In this document: positions 35,345-44,893 of the stretch, one piece after another
How positions within the stretch are numbered: the stretch's first letter is position 1
Layout: the number at the start of each line of letters is the position of its first letter
Source of the DNA: Parabacteroides sp. TM07-1AC
GTDB taxonomy: Bacteria; Bacteroidota; Bacteroidia; Bacteroidales; Tannerellaceae
Reading direction: 5' to 3'
Length of the DNA stretch: 64,000 nucleotides
Assembly (NCBI RefSeq): GCF_003480915.1
Contig: NZ_QUKD01000008.1
Location: forward strand, 27,854 to 91,853
Translations under genes and position numbers: made by a program
Notes under the pieces: model-generated
Told to the model about the DNA's origin: nothing
Database searches by the model: none
What the model saw: only the letters and a program-made list of their open reading frames with translations

Positions 35345-36880
35345 ATGAAATACACAAATTCGGATCATCTGATCCTGCTTATCCAATCACTTACCAAAGC
35401 GGAAAAAAGATATTTCCGCCTGTACGCGAATTTGCAAAGCGGTGAAAAGAACTATCTCCTTCTGTTCGACCTGATCAATAAAGGGACCTCCTCCGAGGAT
35501 ATCTGTAAACTTTACTGTCAGGAACAGAGCAAAGGCAACTTTGAGATGGCAGCAAAACATCTTTACCGGGTGATCATGGATTGCCTGGCCCATCTACGAA
35601 AGAAAGAAGATGTACAGACAGCGATCTTCGACCATATCATCAAAGCCGAGATACTTTTTGAAAGGGAACTCTTCGATGCCGCTTTCAGCCAGTTGGATAA
35701 AGCCAAAAGCCTGGCAGTGACTTATGAGAACGACCCTCTTCTCCTTCTCATCCGGCGAACAGAACTGAAATATCTCAGTTCGCTTGGCTTTAAGGAGATT
35801 TCCGAAAGGGAGTTAGTCAGTAAGCAGATGAAAATAAACGACATTATGAAGTATTCAAGAAATACGAACCTTCATCTGCAACTATATGATATTCTAAAGC
35901 ACCGCATCACCTATAAAGGATATATCCGGTCGGACAAACAGAAAGATAACCTGAACGATTTGGTATTGAGCGAACTCAATCTGATAGCCAATAGTTCATA
36001 TAAAGGTTTTGAGGCCAAGAAACTACACCTGCTGTTCCAGGCAGCCTACTATCTGAATACAGGTAATTATAAATCAGCGATCCGCTTTTATCAGGAACTT
36101 ATCGCTCTTTTTGAATCGAACCAGCATCTGATCCTGAATCCTCCGATCTATTATCTAAGTGCAATAAAGGGTGTACTGGACAGCCTCCATACGGCAGGTT
36201 TATATAAAGAAATGCCCTTCTTTATCGAACGATTGAAAAAGATACAACAAGGCGACTACGCTACCGAATTTCTTCTGGAAATAAGTGCTTGCATCTATCA
36301 ATACGAACAGGCTGCTCTGATAAATACAGGGAAATTGGAAGAGGCACTCCACCTATCGGAAGAAAACGAAGACTGCTTATTCAAAAAGGTCGGTTTACTC
36401 AGGCCGGAGACACAACTTAAATTGTATCTGAATACTGCGATCCTTCATCTATGTCTAGGAAATCCCGGTAAAGCACGTAAAAGCATGAAGAAGATATTCA
36501 GTGCTGGCAAACAATTCTATGCATTACCATCCTATAAAACAGCACGTTTGATCAACCTCCTTATACAGGCGGAACTCGGGGATTACAGTTTCTTTGAGAA
36601 TGAGATCAACTCCATCAAACGGAATATGCGTTATGAAAAGCAGACGTACCAAACAGAGAAACTTTTGTTCCGCTTTGTCATGGGGTATCCGTTGCCATCT
36701 TATGAGAAAGCCCGAAATAAATTGTGGATGCAATTTCAAAAAGAAACAACGAAGATCAGGCAGGATAAATACGAAAAACAGTTACTTAAAACATTCGATA
36801 TCCTTTCCTGGATAGAAAGCAAACTGACCGACAGAGCGTTTGCTGAGATACTGGTGGAAAGGAATACGGAGTTACAATAG
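35345..36880 (+). CDS. Helical-repeat hypothetical protein
   Basis: A 511-residue soluble protein rich in paired helices (TPR-like: YFRLYANLQSGEKNYLLLFDLI; AAKHLYRVIMDCLAHLR; LLFQAAYYLNTGNYKSAIRFYQELIALFE; HLCLGNPGKARKSMKKIFSAG). No signal peptide or enzymatic motif. Similar long helical proteins occur singly in Bacteroidales; function is unknown. It precedes the ABC exporter pair but the exporter has its own -7 box. Confidence 0.8.
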   Translation: MKYTNSDHLILLIQSLTKAEKRYFRLYANLQSGEKNYLLLFDLINKGTSSEDICKLYCQEQSKGNFEMAAKHLYRVIMDCLAHLRKKEDVQTAIFDHIIKAEILFERELFDAAFSQLDKAKSLAVTYENDPLLLLIRRTELKYLSSLGFKEISERELVSKQMKINDIMKYSRNTNLHLQLYDILKHRITYKGYIRSDKQKDNLNDLVLSELNLIANSSYKGFEAKKLHLLFQAAYYLNTGNYKSAIRFYQELIALFESNQHLILNPPIYYLSAIKGVLDSLHTAGLYKEMPFFIERLKKIQQGDYATEFLLEISACIYQYEQAALINTGKLEEALHLSEENEDCLFKKVGLLRPETQLKLYLNTAILHLCLGNPGKARKSMKKIFSAGKQFYALPSYKTARLINLLIQAELGDYSFFENEINSIKRNMRYEKQTYQTEKLLFRFVMGYPLPSYEKARNKLWMQFQKETTKIRQDKYEKQLLKTFDILSWIESKLTDRAFAEILVERNTELQ

Positions 36881-36934
36881 CCTGTAACTCCATATTTCAG
36901 AAACCCGAAAACATATCATTTCCCAATTATGTTC

Positions 36935-36942
36935 TATCTTTG
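36935..36942 (+). promoter_or_regulatory. -7 box of the ABC exporter pair
   Basis: TATCTTTG ends 10 bp before ATG 36953 and overlaps the more upstream ATG at 36929, so the downstream ATG is chosen. The leader would be very short. Confidence 0.5.
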
Positions 36943-36952
36943 TAACAACGAT

Positions 36953-38677
36953 ATGGGAAAATACTGGCAAATTCTTAAACGATATAAAGTGGGATTGTTG
37001 ATCAGCCCGCTTCTTGTACTGATCACTGTGCTGTGCGAAACGGTTCAGCCGATGTTCATGGCTGAAATCATTGACAACGGGGTCATGCCGCGTGACCTGT
37101 CGGTTATTACCCGGATCGGGACCTATATGGTGTTGGTATCTGTCGGGGGATTATTAGTCAGTATTGTGAATACTTACATTTCCTCCCGCATCGGAATCGG
37201 CTTCGGTACAGATCTACGGGGAACACTCTTCAATAAAATACAACAACTATCCTTTTTCGATATCGACAAATTCAGTTCAGCTTCGCTTGTCACAAGGCTT
37301 ACTAGCGATATATCCCGCATACAGCAGATCGTTCTGATGTCGATGAGACTTCTATTACGCTCTCCACTGATGCTCATCATGGCCGTTTTCTTTGTCGTCA
37401 GTATCAATAAACAACTGGCATTGGTTCTGATAGCTGCTATCCCGATCCTCGGAGGAAGTGTCTACCTGATCCTGAGTAAAGGATTTCCTTATTTCCTGAA
37501 AGTCCAGCAGAAAGTAGACCAACTGAATGGCGTGGTCAGGGAAAACCTCATCAATATCCGTGTCGTCAAATCTTTTGTCAGAGAAGATTTTGAGACGGAT
37601 AAATTCGTCAAAAGCAGCGAAGAACTGCGCGATATGGTGATCCGTGCGTCCAACATCGTCGTTTCCATCTTTCCGGTCATGCAGTTAGTCATGAATTTAT
37701 CCATACTGTTCATCCTTTGGCTGGGTGGGCAAAAGGTGATGGACGGCGAACTGAAGGTGGGCGAACTAATCTCATTCGTCAATTACGTTTTCCAGGTACT
37801 GATGTCATTGATGATGCTCTCAATGGTCATTATGTCGTACTCCCGCGCTTCCGCTTCCTCTAAACGGATCATGGAAGTGCTCGATACGGAACCCTCCCTG
37901 ACAAACACCCGGGAAGGGCTTCAAAACAAACACCGGGTAAAGAAAGGAGAAGTGACATTTAATGATGTCAGTTTCCGTTACATCGGTGGAGAAAATGACA
38001 TTCTACAGCATATCAGCTTCCGGGCCAAACCCGGCGAAACGATTGCGCTGGTCGGTGCTACCGGCTCTGCTAAAAGTTCCCTGGTACAACTGATACCACG
38101 GTTATACGATGTTACCGCCGGAGAAATCCGGATCGACAATATCCCGATAAAAGACTATAACCTGGATGAACTTCACCAGGGGATCGGTATGGTCCTTCAA
38201 AAGAACGAGCTATTCACCGGAACGATCGTCGAGAACCTCAAATGGGGAAAGCCCGACGCATCGATGGAAGAGATAGAAGAAGCCACCCGCGCCGCCGAAG
38301 CACACGATTTTATCCAGTCCTTCACGGATGGTTACAATACGTTACTGGGACGCGGAGGAATCAATCTTTCCGGCGGACAGAAACAGCGTATCTGCATCGC
38401 CCGTGCGTTGCTCCGTAAACCTAAGATACTGATCCTGGATGACAGTACGAGTGCTGTCGATACGGAAACAGAATTGAAAATACGGAACAACCTGAATGCG
38501 TTGTTACACGACACGACTGTATTTATTATCACCCAGCGGATCAATACGATGCAATCGGCCGATCGGGTGATCGTACTCGAAGACGGTGAGATCAACGCCA
38601 TAGGAACTCCGGATGAATTGATCGAAACATCTACCGTTTATCAGGAAATCTATCATTCACAACAAGTATTATTATAG
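36953..38677 (+). CDS. ABC exporter half with degenerate ATP site
   Basis: A 574-residue exporter half: six membrane segments (~1-310) then a nucleotide-binding domain. Key residues deviate: Walker A reads GATGSAKSS with Ala near 373 in place of Gly; Walker B ends DDSTSAVD with Asp near 497 where catalytic Glu is expected; the H-loop has Gln near 528 (IITQRIN). The signature LSGGQKQR is perfect. Such a half is the non-catalytic partner in heterodimeric exporters. The second half starts 3 bp downstream. The substrate could be a lipid, drug or peptide. Confidence 0.93.
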   Translation: MGKYWQILKRYKVGLLISPLLVLITVLCETVQPMFMAEIIDNGVMPRDLSVITRIGTYMVLVSVGGLLVSIVNTYISSRIGIGFGTDLRGTLFNKIQQLSFFDIDKFSSASLVTRLTSDISRIQQIVLMSMRLLLRSPLMLIMAVFFVVSINKQLALVLIAAIPILGGSVYLILSKGFPYFLKVQQKVDQLNGVVRENLINIRVVKSFVREDFETDKFVKSSEELRDMVIRASNIVVSIFPVMQLVMNLSILFILWLGGQKVMDGELKVGELISFVNYVFQVLMSLMMLSMVIMSYSRASASSKRIMEVLDTEPSLTNTREGLQNKHRVKKGEVTFNDVSFRYIGGENDILQHISFRAKPGETIALVGATGSAKSSLVQLIPRLYDVTAGEIRIDNIPIKDYNLDELHQGIGMVLQKNELFTGTIVENLKWGKPDASMEEIEEATRAAEAHDFIQSFTDGYNTLLGRGGINLSGGQKQRICIARALLRKPKILILDDSTSAVDTETELKIRNNLNALLHDTTVFIITQRINTMQSADRVIVLEDGEINAIGTPDELIETSTVYQEIYHSQQVLL

Positions 38678-38680
38678 GAT

Positions 38681-40447
38681 ATGGCACACGGAGATCATTT
38701 AAAAGAGAATGCAAAGCCCCGGGAAGGAAAGAAAACTTTCTTCCGGCTGATTTCGTACCTGTCCTGCGACAAGCGGCTGTTGTTCGTGATCGGCTTCCTG
38801 ATCATTGTCAGTATCGTGGCTAATCTATTGGGGTCATACATGTTGCGACCGATTATCAATGATTATATCCTTCCCGGAGACTTTCACGGATTGATCAGGG
38901 TCTTAGCTATCCTTGCCGCCATTTACCTGACAGGAGTCGCCGCCGTCTATATCCAATATATCCTGCTGAATAAAATAGGTCAGCGCACCGTTACCCGTAT
39001 GCGTGCCGACCTTTTCCAAAAGATGGAACATCTGCCTGTCAAATATTTCGATACACACCAGCACGGCGACTTGATGAGCCGTTACACGAATGACATAGAC
39101 AAGATCAGTGATGCACTGACCGACAGCCTGTCGGATATGTTGTCGAGCGCTCTTACCCTGATCGGTATCTTCTGCCTGATGTTATATATCAGTCCGATAC
39201 TTACTCTGGTAACTCTGATCACCGTTCCACTTATGTTTCTCTTTGCCAAAGGGATCGTTCAGCGAAGCCGCAAATACTTCAAAGCCCAGCAGGAATCTAT
39301 CGGTACCCTGAACGGTTATATCGAAGAAATGATAAGCGGCCAGAAGGTGATCAAAGTATTCGGACACGAAAAGAAAGTACAGTCCGACTTCGATACGCTC
39401 AACGACGACTTAAAAGGCAAATCAGAGAAAGCTCAGTTCTATTCCGGTATGATGATGCCCGTCATGCAAAACCTGAACACATTGAATTATGTCTTTATCA
39501 CGATTGTTGGTGCCCTACTCGCCATCTTTCGTGGTTTCGATGTCGGTGGTCTCGCAGCCTTCCTGCAATATTCCCGCCAGTTCGGACGTCCGATCAATGA
39601 ATTGGCCAGCCTTTACAACAGTATCCAGGCAGCCATCGCCGGAGCCGAACGTATCTTCGAAGTGATCGACGAAGCACCGGAAACACCGAACTCCCCCGAA
39701 GCCATCGCTTTACAGCAGGTACAGGGAGATGTTTCCATGAAAGACGTTTATTTCGGATACAAACCGGAGAAAACAATCCTGAAAGGTATCTCGCTCCATG
39801 CCTCTGCCGGTTGTAAAATAGCATTAGTCGGTGCCACCGGAGCCGGAAAAACAACCATCCTGAACATGCTCCCCCGTTTCTTCGATATCCAGTCGGGCGA
39901 AATTGCCATAGACGGTCACCCGATACAACTGATCAAACGAAACAGCCTGCGCCAATCCATGGCGATCGTTTTACAAGACACTCACCTGTTCACAGGAACT
40001 GTCCGCGAAAATATCCGCTTCGGACGTCTGGACGCGACCGATGAAGAAGTTGTACAAGCAGCCAAACTGACTGCCGCCCATTCTTTCATCAAACGTCTGC
40101 CCCAGGGATACGATACCTTGCTGGAAAACGACGGTGCCAACCTTAGCCAGGGACAACGTCAGTTGCTCAATATCGCCCGTGCCGCTATTGCCGACCCTCC
40201 TATCCTATTATTGGACGAAGCAACCAGCAATATTGACACCCGTAGCGAGATACTCATTCAGAAAGGTCTCGACCAACTGATGCAGGGACGCACCAGCCTG
40301 ATCATCGCCCACCGCCTCTCTACCATCAGAAACGCAGACGTGATCCTGGTACTCGAACACGGACAGATCGTAGAACGAGGAAATCATGAAGAACTTCTCC
40401 GCTTAAAAGGGAAATATTACTCGCTAAATCAGGAGCAGTTCAAATAA
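38681..40447 (+). CDS. ABC exporter half with canonical ATP site (MsbA-like)
   Basis: A 588-residue exporter half with six membrane segments and a complete catalytic set: Walker A GATGAGKTT, Walker B LLLDEATSNID and H-loop IIAHRLSTIR. Its signature reads LSQGQRQ, a Gly-to-Gln deviation. In the heterodimer, its own Walker motifs face the perfect LSGGQ of the first half, while its altered signature faces the degenerate Walker motifs. It is translationally coupled to the upstream gene. Confidence 0.94.
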   Translation: MAHGDHLKENAKPREGKKTFFRLISYLSCDKRLLFVIGFLIIVSIVANLLGSYMLRPIINDYILPGDFHGLIRVLAILAAIYLTGVAAVYIQYILLNKIGQRTVTRMRADLFQKMEHLPVKYFDTHQHGDLMSRYTNDIDKISDALTDSLSDMLSSALTLIGIFCLMLYISPILTLVTLITVPLMFLFAKGIVQRSRKYFKAQQESIGTLNGYIEEMISGQKVIKVFGHEKKVQSDFDTLNDDLKGKSEKAQFYSGMMMPVMQNLNTLNYVFITIVGALLAIFRGFDVGGLAAFLQYSRQFGRPINELASLYNSIQAAIAGAERIFEVIDEAPETPNSPEAIALQQVQGDVSMKDVYFGYKPEKTILKGISLHASAGCKIALVGATGAGKTTILNMLPRFFDIQSGEIAIDGHPIQLIKRNSLRQSMAIVLQDTHLFTGTVRENIRFGRLDATDEEVVQAAKLTAAHSFIKRLPQGYDTLLENDGANLSQGQRQLLNIARAAIADPPILLLDEATSNIDTRSEILIQKGLDQLMQGRTSLIIAHRLSTIRNADVILVLEHGQIVERGNHEELLRLKGKYYSLNQEQFK

Positions 40448-40487
40448 TTTAATTGTATTTACCTATATATCATCCCTAAAAAAAGTA

Positions 40488-40495
40488 TATCTTTG
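40488..40495 (+). promoter_or_regulatory. -7 box of the toxin-antitoxin pair
   Basis: TATCTTTG, 33 bp before the antitoxin start. The antitoxin gene also has a good AAAGGAG ribosome site at 40516-40522. Confidence 0.5.
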
Positions 40496-40528
40496 TGAGA
40501 AGATTTATTTAATAGAAAGGAGTTATAT

Positions 40529-40792
40529 ATGACAGCAGTAGAATTAAGACTTACCCTCTTACAGGAAATTGCCACTATCCTCGATGATGAAGCACTTGTC
40601 AAAAAAGCTTTAACTTCTATCCGCCGTATGAAACAAGCGGCCTCCAATGTTGACCAGGAAGACCGGGAGCCAACCAAGGAAGAGATGCTGGATAGTATAA
40701 AAAATGGATTATTAGCCATTAAAGCTCGCAAGGATGGAAAAGAGACTAAGGGTATGTTCAAAGATGTAAATGAGTTACTCAATGAAATATAG
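40529..40792 (+). CDS. Antitoxin of a RelB/RelE-like pair
   Basis: An 87-residue acidic, helical protein (MTAVELRLTLLQEIATILDDEALVKKAL, then RRMKQAA and a tail MLDSIKNGLLAIKARKDGKETKGMFKDVNELLNEI). The small size, acidic nature, and 11-bp overlap with a RelE/ParE-fold gene support antitoxin. The N-terminus probably dimerizes or binds DNA, and the tail wraps the toxin. Confidence 0.75.
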   Translation: MTAVELRLTLLQEIATILDDEALVKKALTSIRRMKQAASNVDQEDREPTKEEMLDSIKNGLLAIKARKDGKETKGMFKDVNELLNEI

Positions 40793-41120
40793 GATAGACA
40801 CATATATAGAGTTTGACAAAGAATTCAAACGCTTGAGTAAAAAATACCATTCACTAAAAAGCGATCTGGCAGCACTAGTAAAAGAGCTTGAGCAAAATCC
40901 CACCCTCGGTGCCGACTTAGGAAACGGACTTCACAAAGTCCGTATGTCTATTGCCTCCAAAGGAAAAGGTAAAAGCCATGGAGCCAGAGTGATTACCCAC
41001 ACAGCAATTGTCAGTGTAGAAGACGGAGTAATCACTTTACTCTATATTTACGATAAAGCCGATCAGGATACTATATCAGATAAAGAATTAATAGATCTTA
41101 TGAAGCGTTTTTTGTTATGA
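40782..41120 (+). CDS. RelE/ParE-superfamily toxin
   Basis: A 112-residue protein starting MKYRIDTYIEFDKEFKRLSKKYHSLKSDL, then LEQNPTLGADLGNGLHKVRMSIASKGKGKSHGARVI and a final LLYIYDKADQDTISDKEL. The Glu/Lys-rich helix and GxGLHKxR strand are typical of RelE/YafQ-like mRNA interferases or ParE. The start overlaps the antitoxin, so the two are coupled. Confidence 0.8.
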   Translation: MKYRIDTYIEFDKEFKRLSKKYHSLKSDLAALVKELEQNPTLGADLGNGLHKVRMSIASKGKGKSHGARVITHTAIVSVEDGVITLLYIYDKADQDTISDKELIDLMKRFLL

Positions 41121-41209
41121 CAAGACGAAGACTATCCATTCAACGAATAAGACAGTCTCCATCAAGTATTTATTTAGAAATAAAAAGGTTTATCAGTAAA
41201 CGAGCAACC

Positions 41210-41938
41210 TCAAACCCTCCGATAAACATCCTCAAACGGCAGCCTGCATCGTTCTCCCCAGATTCCTTTATTTCCGTCTCGTATTCCGCAGGGAATAGCC
41301 ATATTTATTTCAGCCCCGTGAGGTAACTTCAGTGCCTTTTTCAGCCGCCGGCTGTCCAGCCCTTCTAAAGGACAAGTATCATACCCTTCGTTTGCCATCG
41401 CAATCATAAACGTCTGGGCGGCAAGTGCACACGATTTATGGGCAACCACACGCACATCATTCTCGGATACTTCGAGCATCATCGGACGAAAGAGACTGAT
41501 GGTATTAGCCAGCAGTTTCCTAAACAACCCCAAAAGCCCGAAGAACCGGGCATAAACAAACGGCATCAATTTCCCGTAGTATAATTCCCGGTCTTTGATA
41601 CGTTTATCCTGACGTCCTTTCGGACTGTTTCGACGAATATTCTCCCGTTCGAAATCGAGAACGAATCGGGCATGTTTCTTGTACAAGTCTCGCCGTACAA
41701 CGAAAACAACGATTTGCGAAGCAGTCGAAGCCGCTTTCTGATCGAGACAAGCTCTTGAAACTTCCGCCAACAATTCAGGCTCCGTAATATGGTAAAACTC
41801 CCACAACTGCATATTCGAACTGTTGGGAGCCAATGTTGCCAGTTCCAAACAATGCTTCACCCTTTCCGGATCTATCGGTTTTTCTTTATCATATGCCCGT
41901 ACCGAACGGCGGTAATCGAGGACTTCTTCTAAATTCAT
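41210..41938 (-). CDS. Nitroreductase family protein
   Basis: A 242-residue flavoenzyme-like protein. The N-terminal FMN site YRRSVRAYDKEKPID and ATLAPNSSNMQLWEF are canonical; C-terminal AQTFMIAMANEGYDTCPLEGLD and GIRDGNKGIW complete the fold. It reduces nitro or quinone compounds with NAD(P)H; actual substrate unknown. An insertion of ~60 residues (~105-165) is hydrophobic in part (YARFFGLLGLFRKLLANTISLF). Single gene. Confidence 0.88.
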   Translation of the reverse strand: MNLEEVLDYRRSVRAYDKEKPIDPERVKHCLELATLAPNSSNMQLWEFYHITEPELLAEVSRACLDQKAASTASQIVVFVVRRDLYKKHARFVLDFERENIRRNSPKGRQDKRIKDRELYYGKLMPFVYARFFGLLGLFRKLLANTISLFRPMMLEVSENDVRVVAHKSCALAAQTFMIAMANEGYDTCPLEGLDSRRLKKALKLPHGAEINMAIPCGIRDGNKGIWGERCRLPFEDVYRRV

Positions 41939-41984
41939 AATGCTGATTTATTTAATTAAAACACTTTTCTATATCACTACAAAA

Positions 41985-42584
41985 TTAAAACATTCCCGCA
42001 ATATGTTTGTTTACCAGTACAACATCTCCATCCTTTACTTTATGTTTCTTTAGCGAATAACCCTCAGGACTGAATATCGCTTTTGCCTCTATCAGCCGAT
42101 TTAACTGATTTGCAGACAACCCTAAACAAGTTCGAATGACAGAAGACAACTTTAATCCAAACTCAAAACGGGTTTGAATCTTGAATGTTACAAACTCATC
42201 ATCCGCATTCAAGATATCATTTATCGAAATATCGTCATGCAATATCTCATATTCAACACTGCTATAATCTAACTCAACACTATTTTTTCGCCCTGTTTCA
42301 GAAGAAAAAGCATACTCCCACGCAAGTTCTTCATCGTTTTCCGAAAACTTACGAAATAACTCTTTCTTTATCTGTTCAGGTTTTGTGCGTGACAAAATCG
42401 TTAGGTTATATGTACTATCACATTCTACGCATCTATAAATCAACCAGACATCGATATTCCTTTTTTGCGCATTCATTCTGAATTTGTTACTACAATAAAA
42501 CCGGTCGCAATTACAATGATTACATTTTCTTTTTAAGGCAGGAGTATTTTTAGGCTTTATCTCCCATATATATTCAGTTTCCAT
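41985..42584 (-). CDS. DUF1062 domain protein
   Basis: A 199-residue soluble protein. Two Cys pairs (KCNHCNCDRFYC and YRCVECDSTY) look like a zinc ribbon; SNKFRMNAQKRNIDVWLIY is the core DUF1062 block. The C-terminus (~155-198, LSANQLNRLIEAKAIF then KDGDVVLV) resembles an S4-type RNA-binding fold. Function not established; I infer nucleic-acid binding. Confidence 0.85.
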   Translation of the reverse strand: METEYIWEIKPKNTPALKRKCNHCNCDRFYCSNKFRMNAQKRNIDVWLIYRCVECDSTYNLTILSRTKPEQIKKELFRKFSENDEELAWEYAFSSETGRKNSVELDYSSVEYEILHDDISINDILNADDEFVTFKIQTRFEFGLKLSSVIRTCLGLSANQLNRLIEAKAIFSPEGYSLKKHKVKDGDVVLVNKHIAGMF

Positions 42585-42946
42585 TCTTTATACTGTGCTT
42601 GATATTCTTTGAAATATTTGATTATGATCCACAGCATTACAGTTATAGCAAACTCAGAAGTCGCCATAAACAACCACATCAAAGACCTATGCCCTTAAAG
42701 TTCAACGCTGCGAATAAAAAAATTAAATAAGAAACCTGTTCAAGTAGGACTACTCGAACGAAAGAATTATCAGCCTGCGGTTTATAAGGCTAATATTAAG
42801 CCAGTATAAATTTAAGAATTGCTCCCAAAACGTGAATATTTATAATTTCGGAGCAAAGATAATGATTTATTGCTTATTTCATCCATATCACTCCATTTCT
42901 ATATTAGCCTTTATATTCTCCGCACATTATGCGGTAAATACAGATA
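42585..42946. other. Gene-free 362-bp stretch
   Basis: AT-rich, no convincing frame on either strand, no clear hairpin or promoter pair. I see nothing to annotate. Confidence 0.6.
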
Positions 42947-43432
42947 TTAATACCCGCAAAACTCCACAATCGTCATCTTCCCCACCAACACCAATGCCTC
43001 TTCATAGGCAATCTCCCCTTTGCCAAGATGTCCGGCAAGTGTACCGATCTTGCCACAAATCTGGAAGCAGATCAGGACGGACATTGCGATATGGTTTACA
43101 GAGGTTTGTGCTGTGCGTTCGACAATTTCGGTTAGGTGGAGCATTCGAATAAACAAAACAGGGTAACGGAGAGGACAACGGAGGCAGGACATGACGGTTC
43201 TTTGTTGGATGAAGTCGACGTATGACTGGCGGTCGTGGATGATTACTTCCCGGATGAATTTCTGGTGCTTTTTGGGTAAGGTGGACCAGACGGTGAAAGC
43301 TATTTTGTAGATTTTTTCAAGGAAATGGTTACGACCTTCTTTCGACATTTTGTCGAGGCTTCGGTTAAAGACCTTTGCGTCCGGCACTTTTCCGTTGGGG
43401 AATAGTGCTTCTAATTTGTTTTGCTTCTTCAT
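42947..43432 (-). CDS. Hypothetical protein, 161 residues
   Basis: Starts MKKQNKLEALFPNGKVPDAK. The N-terminal half is basic and helical (HFLEKIYKIAFTVWSTLPKKHQKF); the rest is Cys- and hydrophobe-rich (SCLRCPLRYPVLFIRMLHLTEI; SVLICFQICGKIG). No known domain recognised. Base composition is similar to neighbours. It lies upstream of no same-strand partner within 300 bp. May be a lineage-specific gene. Confidence 0.55.
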   Translation of the reverse strand: MKKQNKLEALFPNGKVPDAKVFNRSLDKMSKEGRNHFLEKIYKIAFTVWSTLPKKHQKFIREVIIHDRQSYVDFIQQRTVMSCLRCPLRYPVLFIRMLHLTEIVERTAQTSVNHIAMSVLICFQICGKIGTLAGHLGKGEIAYEEALVLVGKMTIVEFCGY

Positions 43433-43486
43433 GATATTATGATAGGCGTTGAATAATTAATTGAGGGAAAGTCAAAAACAGACATT

Positions 43487-43533
43487 TAGGGACACAGAAT
43501 AAAACCCATTATATGAAGATATCTGTGCCCCTA
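43487..43533 (-). terminator. Hairpin after the HU-like gene
   Basis: 12-base arms 43487-43498 and 43522-43533 pair except for one G-T. Leftward, TGTCTGTTTTTG follows. Position 6 bp after the HU stop supports a terminator. Confidence 0.55.
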
Positions 43534-43539
43534 TATTAT

Positions 43540-43821
43540 CTATTTACTGGGGTTCAACTCTTCGAGTAAAAACTTTCCGGGTTTGAACTTGACACTTGTA
43601 CGTGCCGGTATCATACATCCTTTGCCTGTTCGAGGATTTCGCCCCTCCCGTTCTTTTTGTTTCCAGGGAGTAAAAGCGCCAAAGCCTTGTAACATCACGG
43701 AAGTATCCTGTTTTATAACCTCTGTCAACACCTCCTGAAAGATATTGAGAAATTGTCGCGACTGGCATTGCGTAATTTGCATTTTCTCGGCCAGTTCATT
43801 TACTAAATCTGCTTTGTTCAT
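43540..43821 (-). CDS. HU-family DNA-binding protein
   Basis: A 93-residue histone-like protein beginning MNKADLVNELAEKM. The DNA-binding arm motif GRNPRTGKGCMIPARTSVKFKPGK is intact with the intercalating Pro. The core reads VMLQGFGAFTPWKQKEREG. It bends and compacts DNA. The ATG at 43821 matches family starts; the frame also extends ten codons upstream. Given its position, it may be an auxiliary HU copy. Confidence 0.92.
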   Translation of the reverse strand: MNKADLVNELAEKMQITQCQSRQFLNIFQEVLTEVIKQDTSVMLQGFGAFTPWKQKEREGRNPRTGKGCMIPARTSVKFKPGKFLLEELNPSK

Positions 43822-43860
43822 AATTTTATTGTCTTTAATCATTATATTCACGTGAGAGCA

Positions 43861-43903
43861 TAAAAAAAGCCCTCAATATCTCTATTGTTCGAGACATTGA
43901 GGG
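43861..43903 (-). terminator. Terminator after the Rpn-type nuclease gene
   Basis: Arms CCCTCAAT (43870-43877) and ATTGAGGG (43896-43903), with TCTC/GAGA inside. Leftward, seven T residues follow. A good intrinsic terminator. Confidence 0.75.
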
Positions 43904-43936
43904 TTTAAAGAAAAATATTCTTACAAAATAAATGTA

Positions 43937-44779
43937 TTACAGCTTCGCTATTTCTTCGGAAGTCAAACCGGTCGCCTGCGAGATAAGCCGAATATCCAAA
44001 CCTAACTTCTTCATATTGGCTGCAATTCCATAACGTTCTTCCATACGACCTTCCAGCTTGGCTCCGTCCAACGCATCATTCTGTATCATGATATCGCTGA
44101 GGTGTTCGTCGTAGGCGCGGCGTTCCTCATCGCTCATATTGTGATAGAGCAGCTTTTCGCGAGCCTCCTTCAAACCGGGAGCGGTGGTATCGGCACGAAT
44201 CGTTCCGTCTTTCAGATATTCTATCCATTCCTCCAACGGAGTGACGGCTACCTGGTTGAACTCGTTCACACGAATCAGAAAGTACTCCGGAAAAATCTCC
44301 GCAGGTAGTTTATGCACCAGGACATCTTTCTCCTTTACGCTCACCTCCAGACGATCCCCGGTATGTACGCCGGTGAAGATATTTTGACCGTGATACAGAT
44401 AATCGTTTCCCTTGCCGATATCGAAGTAAAGAATATTTACGGAGTAGATTTTCTTCACCTCGTAATAACTTTCACCCAAAGAGATATGCTCGGTAATGGC
44501 TTTCGCCACCCCATAGAGGATACGTTCCAGGAAAGTCAGTTCACGAGTGTTCTGTACTTCCACGATGATGATCTCCCCTTTACTGTTTTTAGCCTTGATA
44601 TCTACCCGGTTGAATTTGTCGTCAAAGGTTTGCTGGTTGCCTTCGCTTTCCAGCAGTTCGATGATCTCCACCTTTTCATCCAACAAGACCGTCAGTAATC
44701 CTTCCAGCACCCCGAAATTGGCTTTTTGCCGCAGAAGCCTCTTTATGGCCCAATCAAATCGGATATAATTATCTTTCAT
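43937..44779 (-). CDS. Rpn-family PD-(D/E)XK nuclease / putative transposase
   Basis: A 280-residue protein starting MKDNYIRFDWAIKRLLRQKANFGVLEGLLTVLL, typical of the Bacteroidetes 'PD-(D/E)XK nuclease family transposase' group. The nuclease core is NRVDIKAKNSKGEIIIVEVQ with D...E-x-Q. The C-terminal helix pair (RYGIAANMKKLGLDIRLISQATGLTSEEIAKL) is also family-typical. Such proteins promote recombination or are domesticated. No terminal repeats are seen at its ends. It adjoins the second copy of the dispersed repeat. Confidence 0.9.
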   Translation of the reverse strand: MKDNYIRFDWAIKRLLRQKANFGVLEGLLTVLLDEKVEIIELLESEGNQQTFDDKFNRVDIKAKNSKGEIIIVEVQNTRELTFLERILYGVAKAITEHISLGESYYEVKKIYSVNILYFDIGKGNDYLYHGQNIFTGVHTGDRLEVSVKEKDVLVHKLPAEIFPEYFLIRVNEFNQVAVTPLEEWIEYLKDGTIRADTTAPGLKEAREKLLYHNMSDEERRAYDEHLSDIMIQNDALDGAKLEGRMEERYGIAANMKKLGLDIRLISQATGLTSEEIAKL

Positions 44780-44893
44780 AAGGCGATACGATTTATACAT
44801 TATATATATACATGCAAATGTAATCAATTCAAGGCAATATAGCCTGTAACCGCCATATTATTTTTCTTCAAACCCTCAATATGTCAAAGATCG

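Noticed and set aside
36929..36952. An upstream ATG for the first ABC exporter gene.
   Set aside because: It overlaps the -7 box at 36935-36942; ATG 36953 fits family N-termini.
41117..41326. A 69-codon frame after the RelE-like toxin gene.
   Set aside because: It overlaps the end of the nitroreductase gene on the other strand and has no family features.
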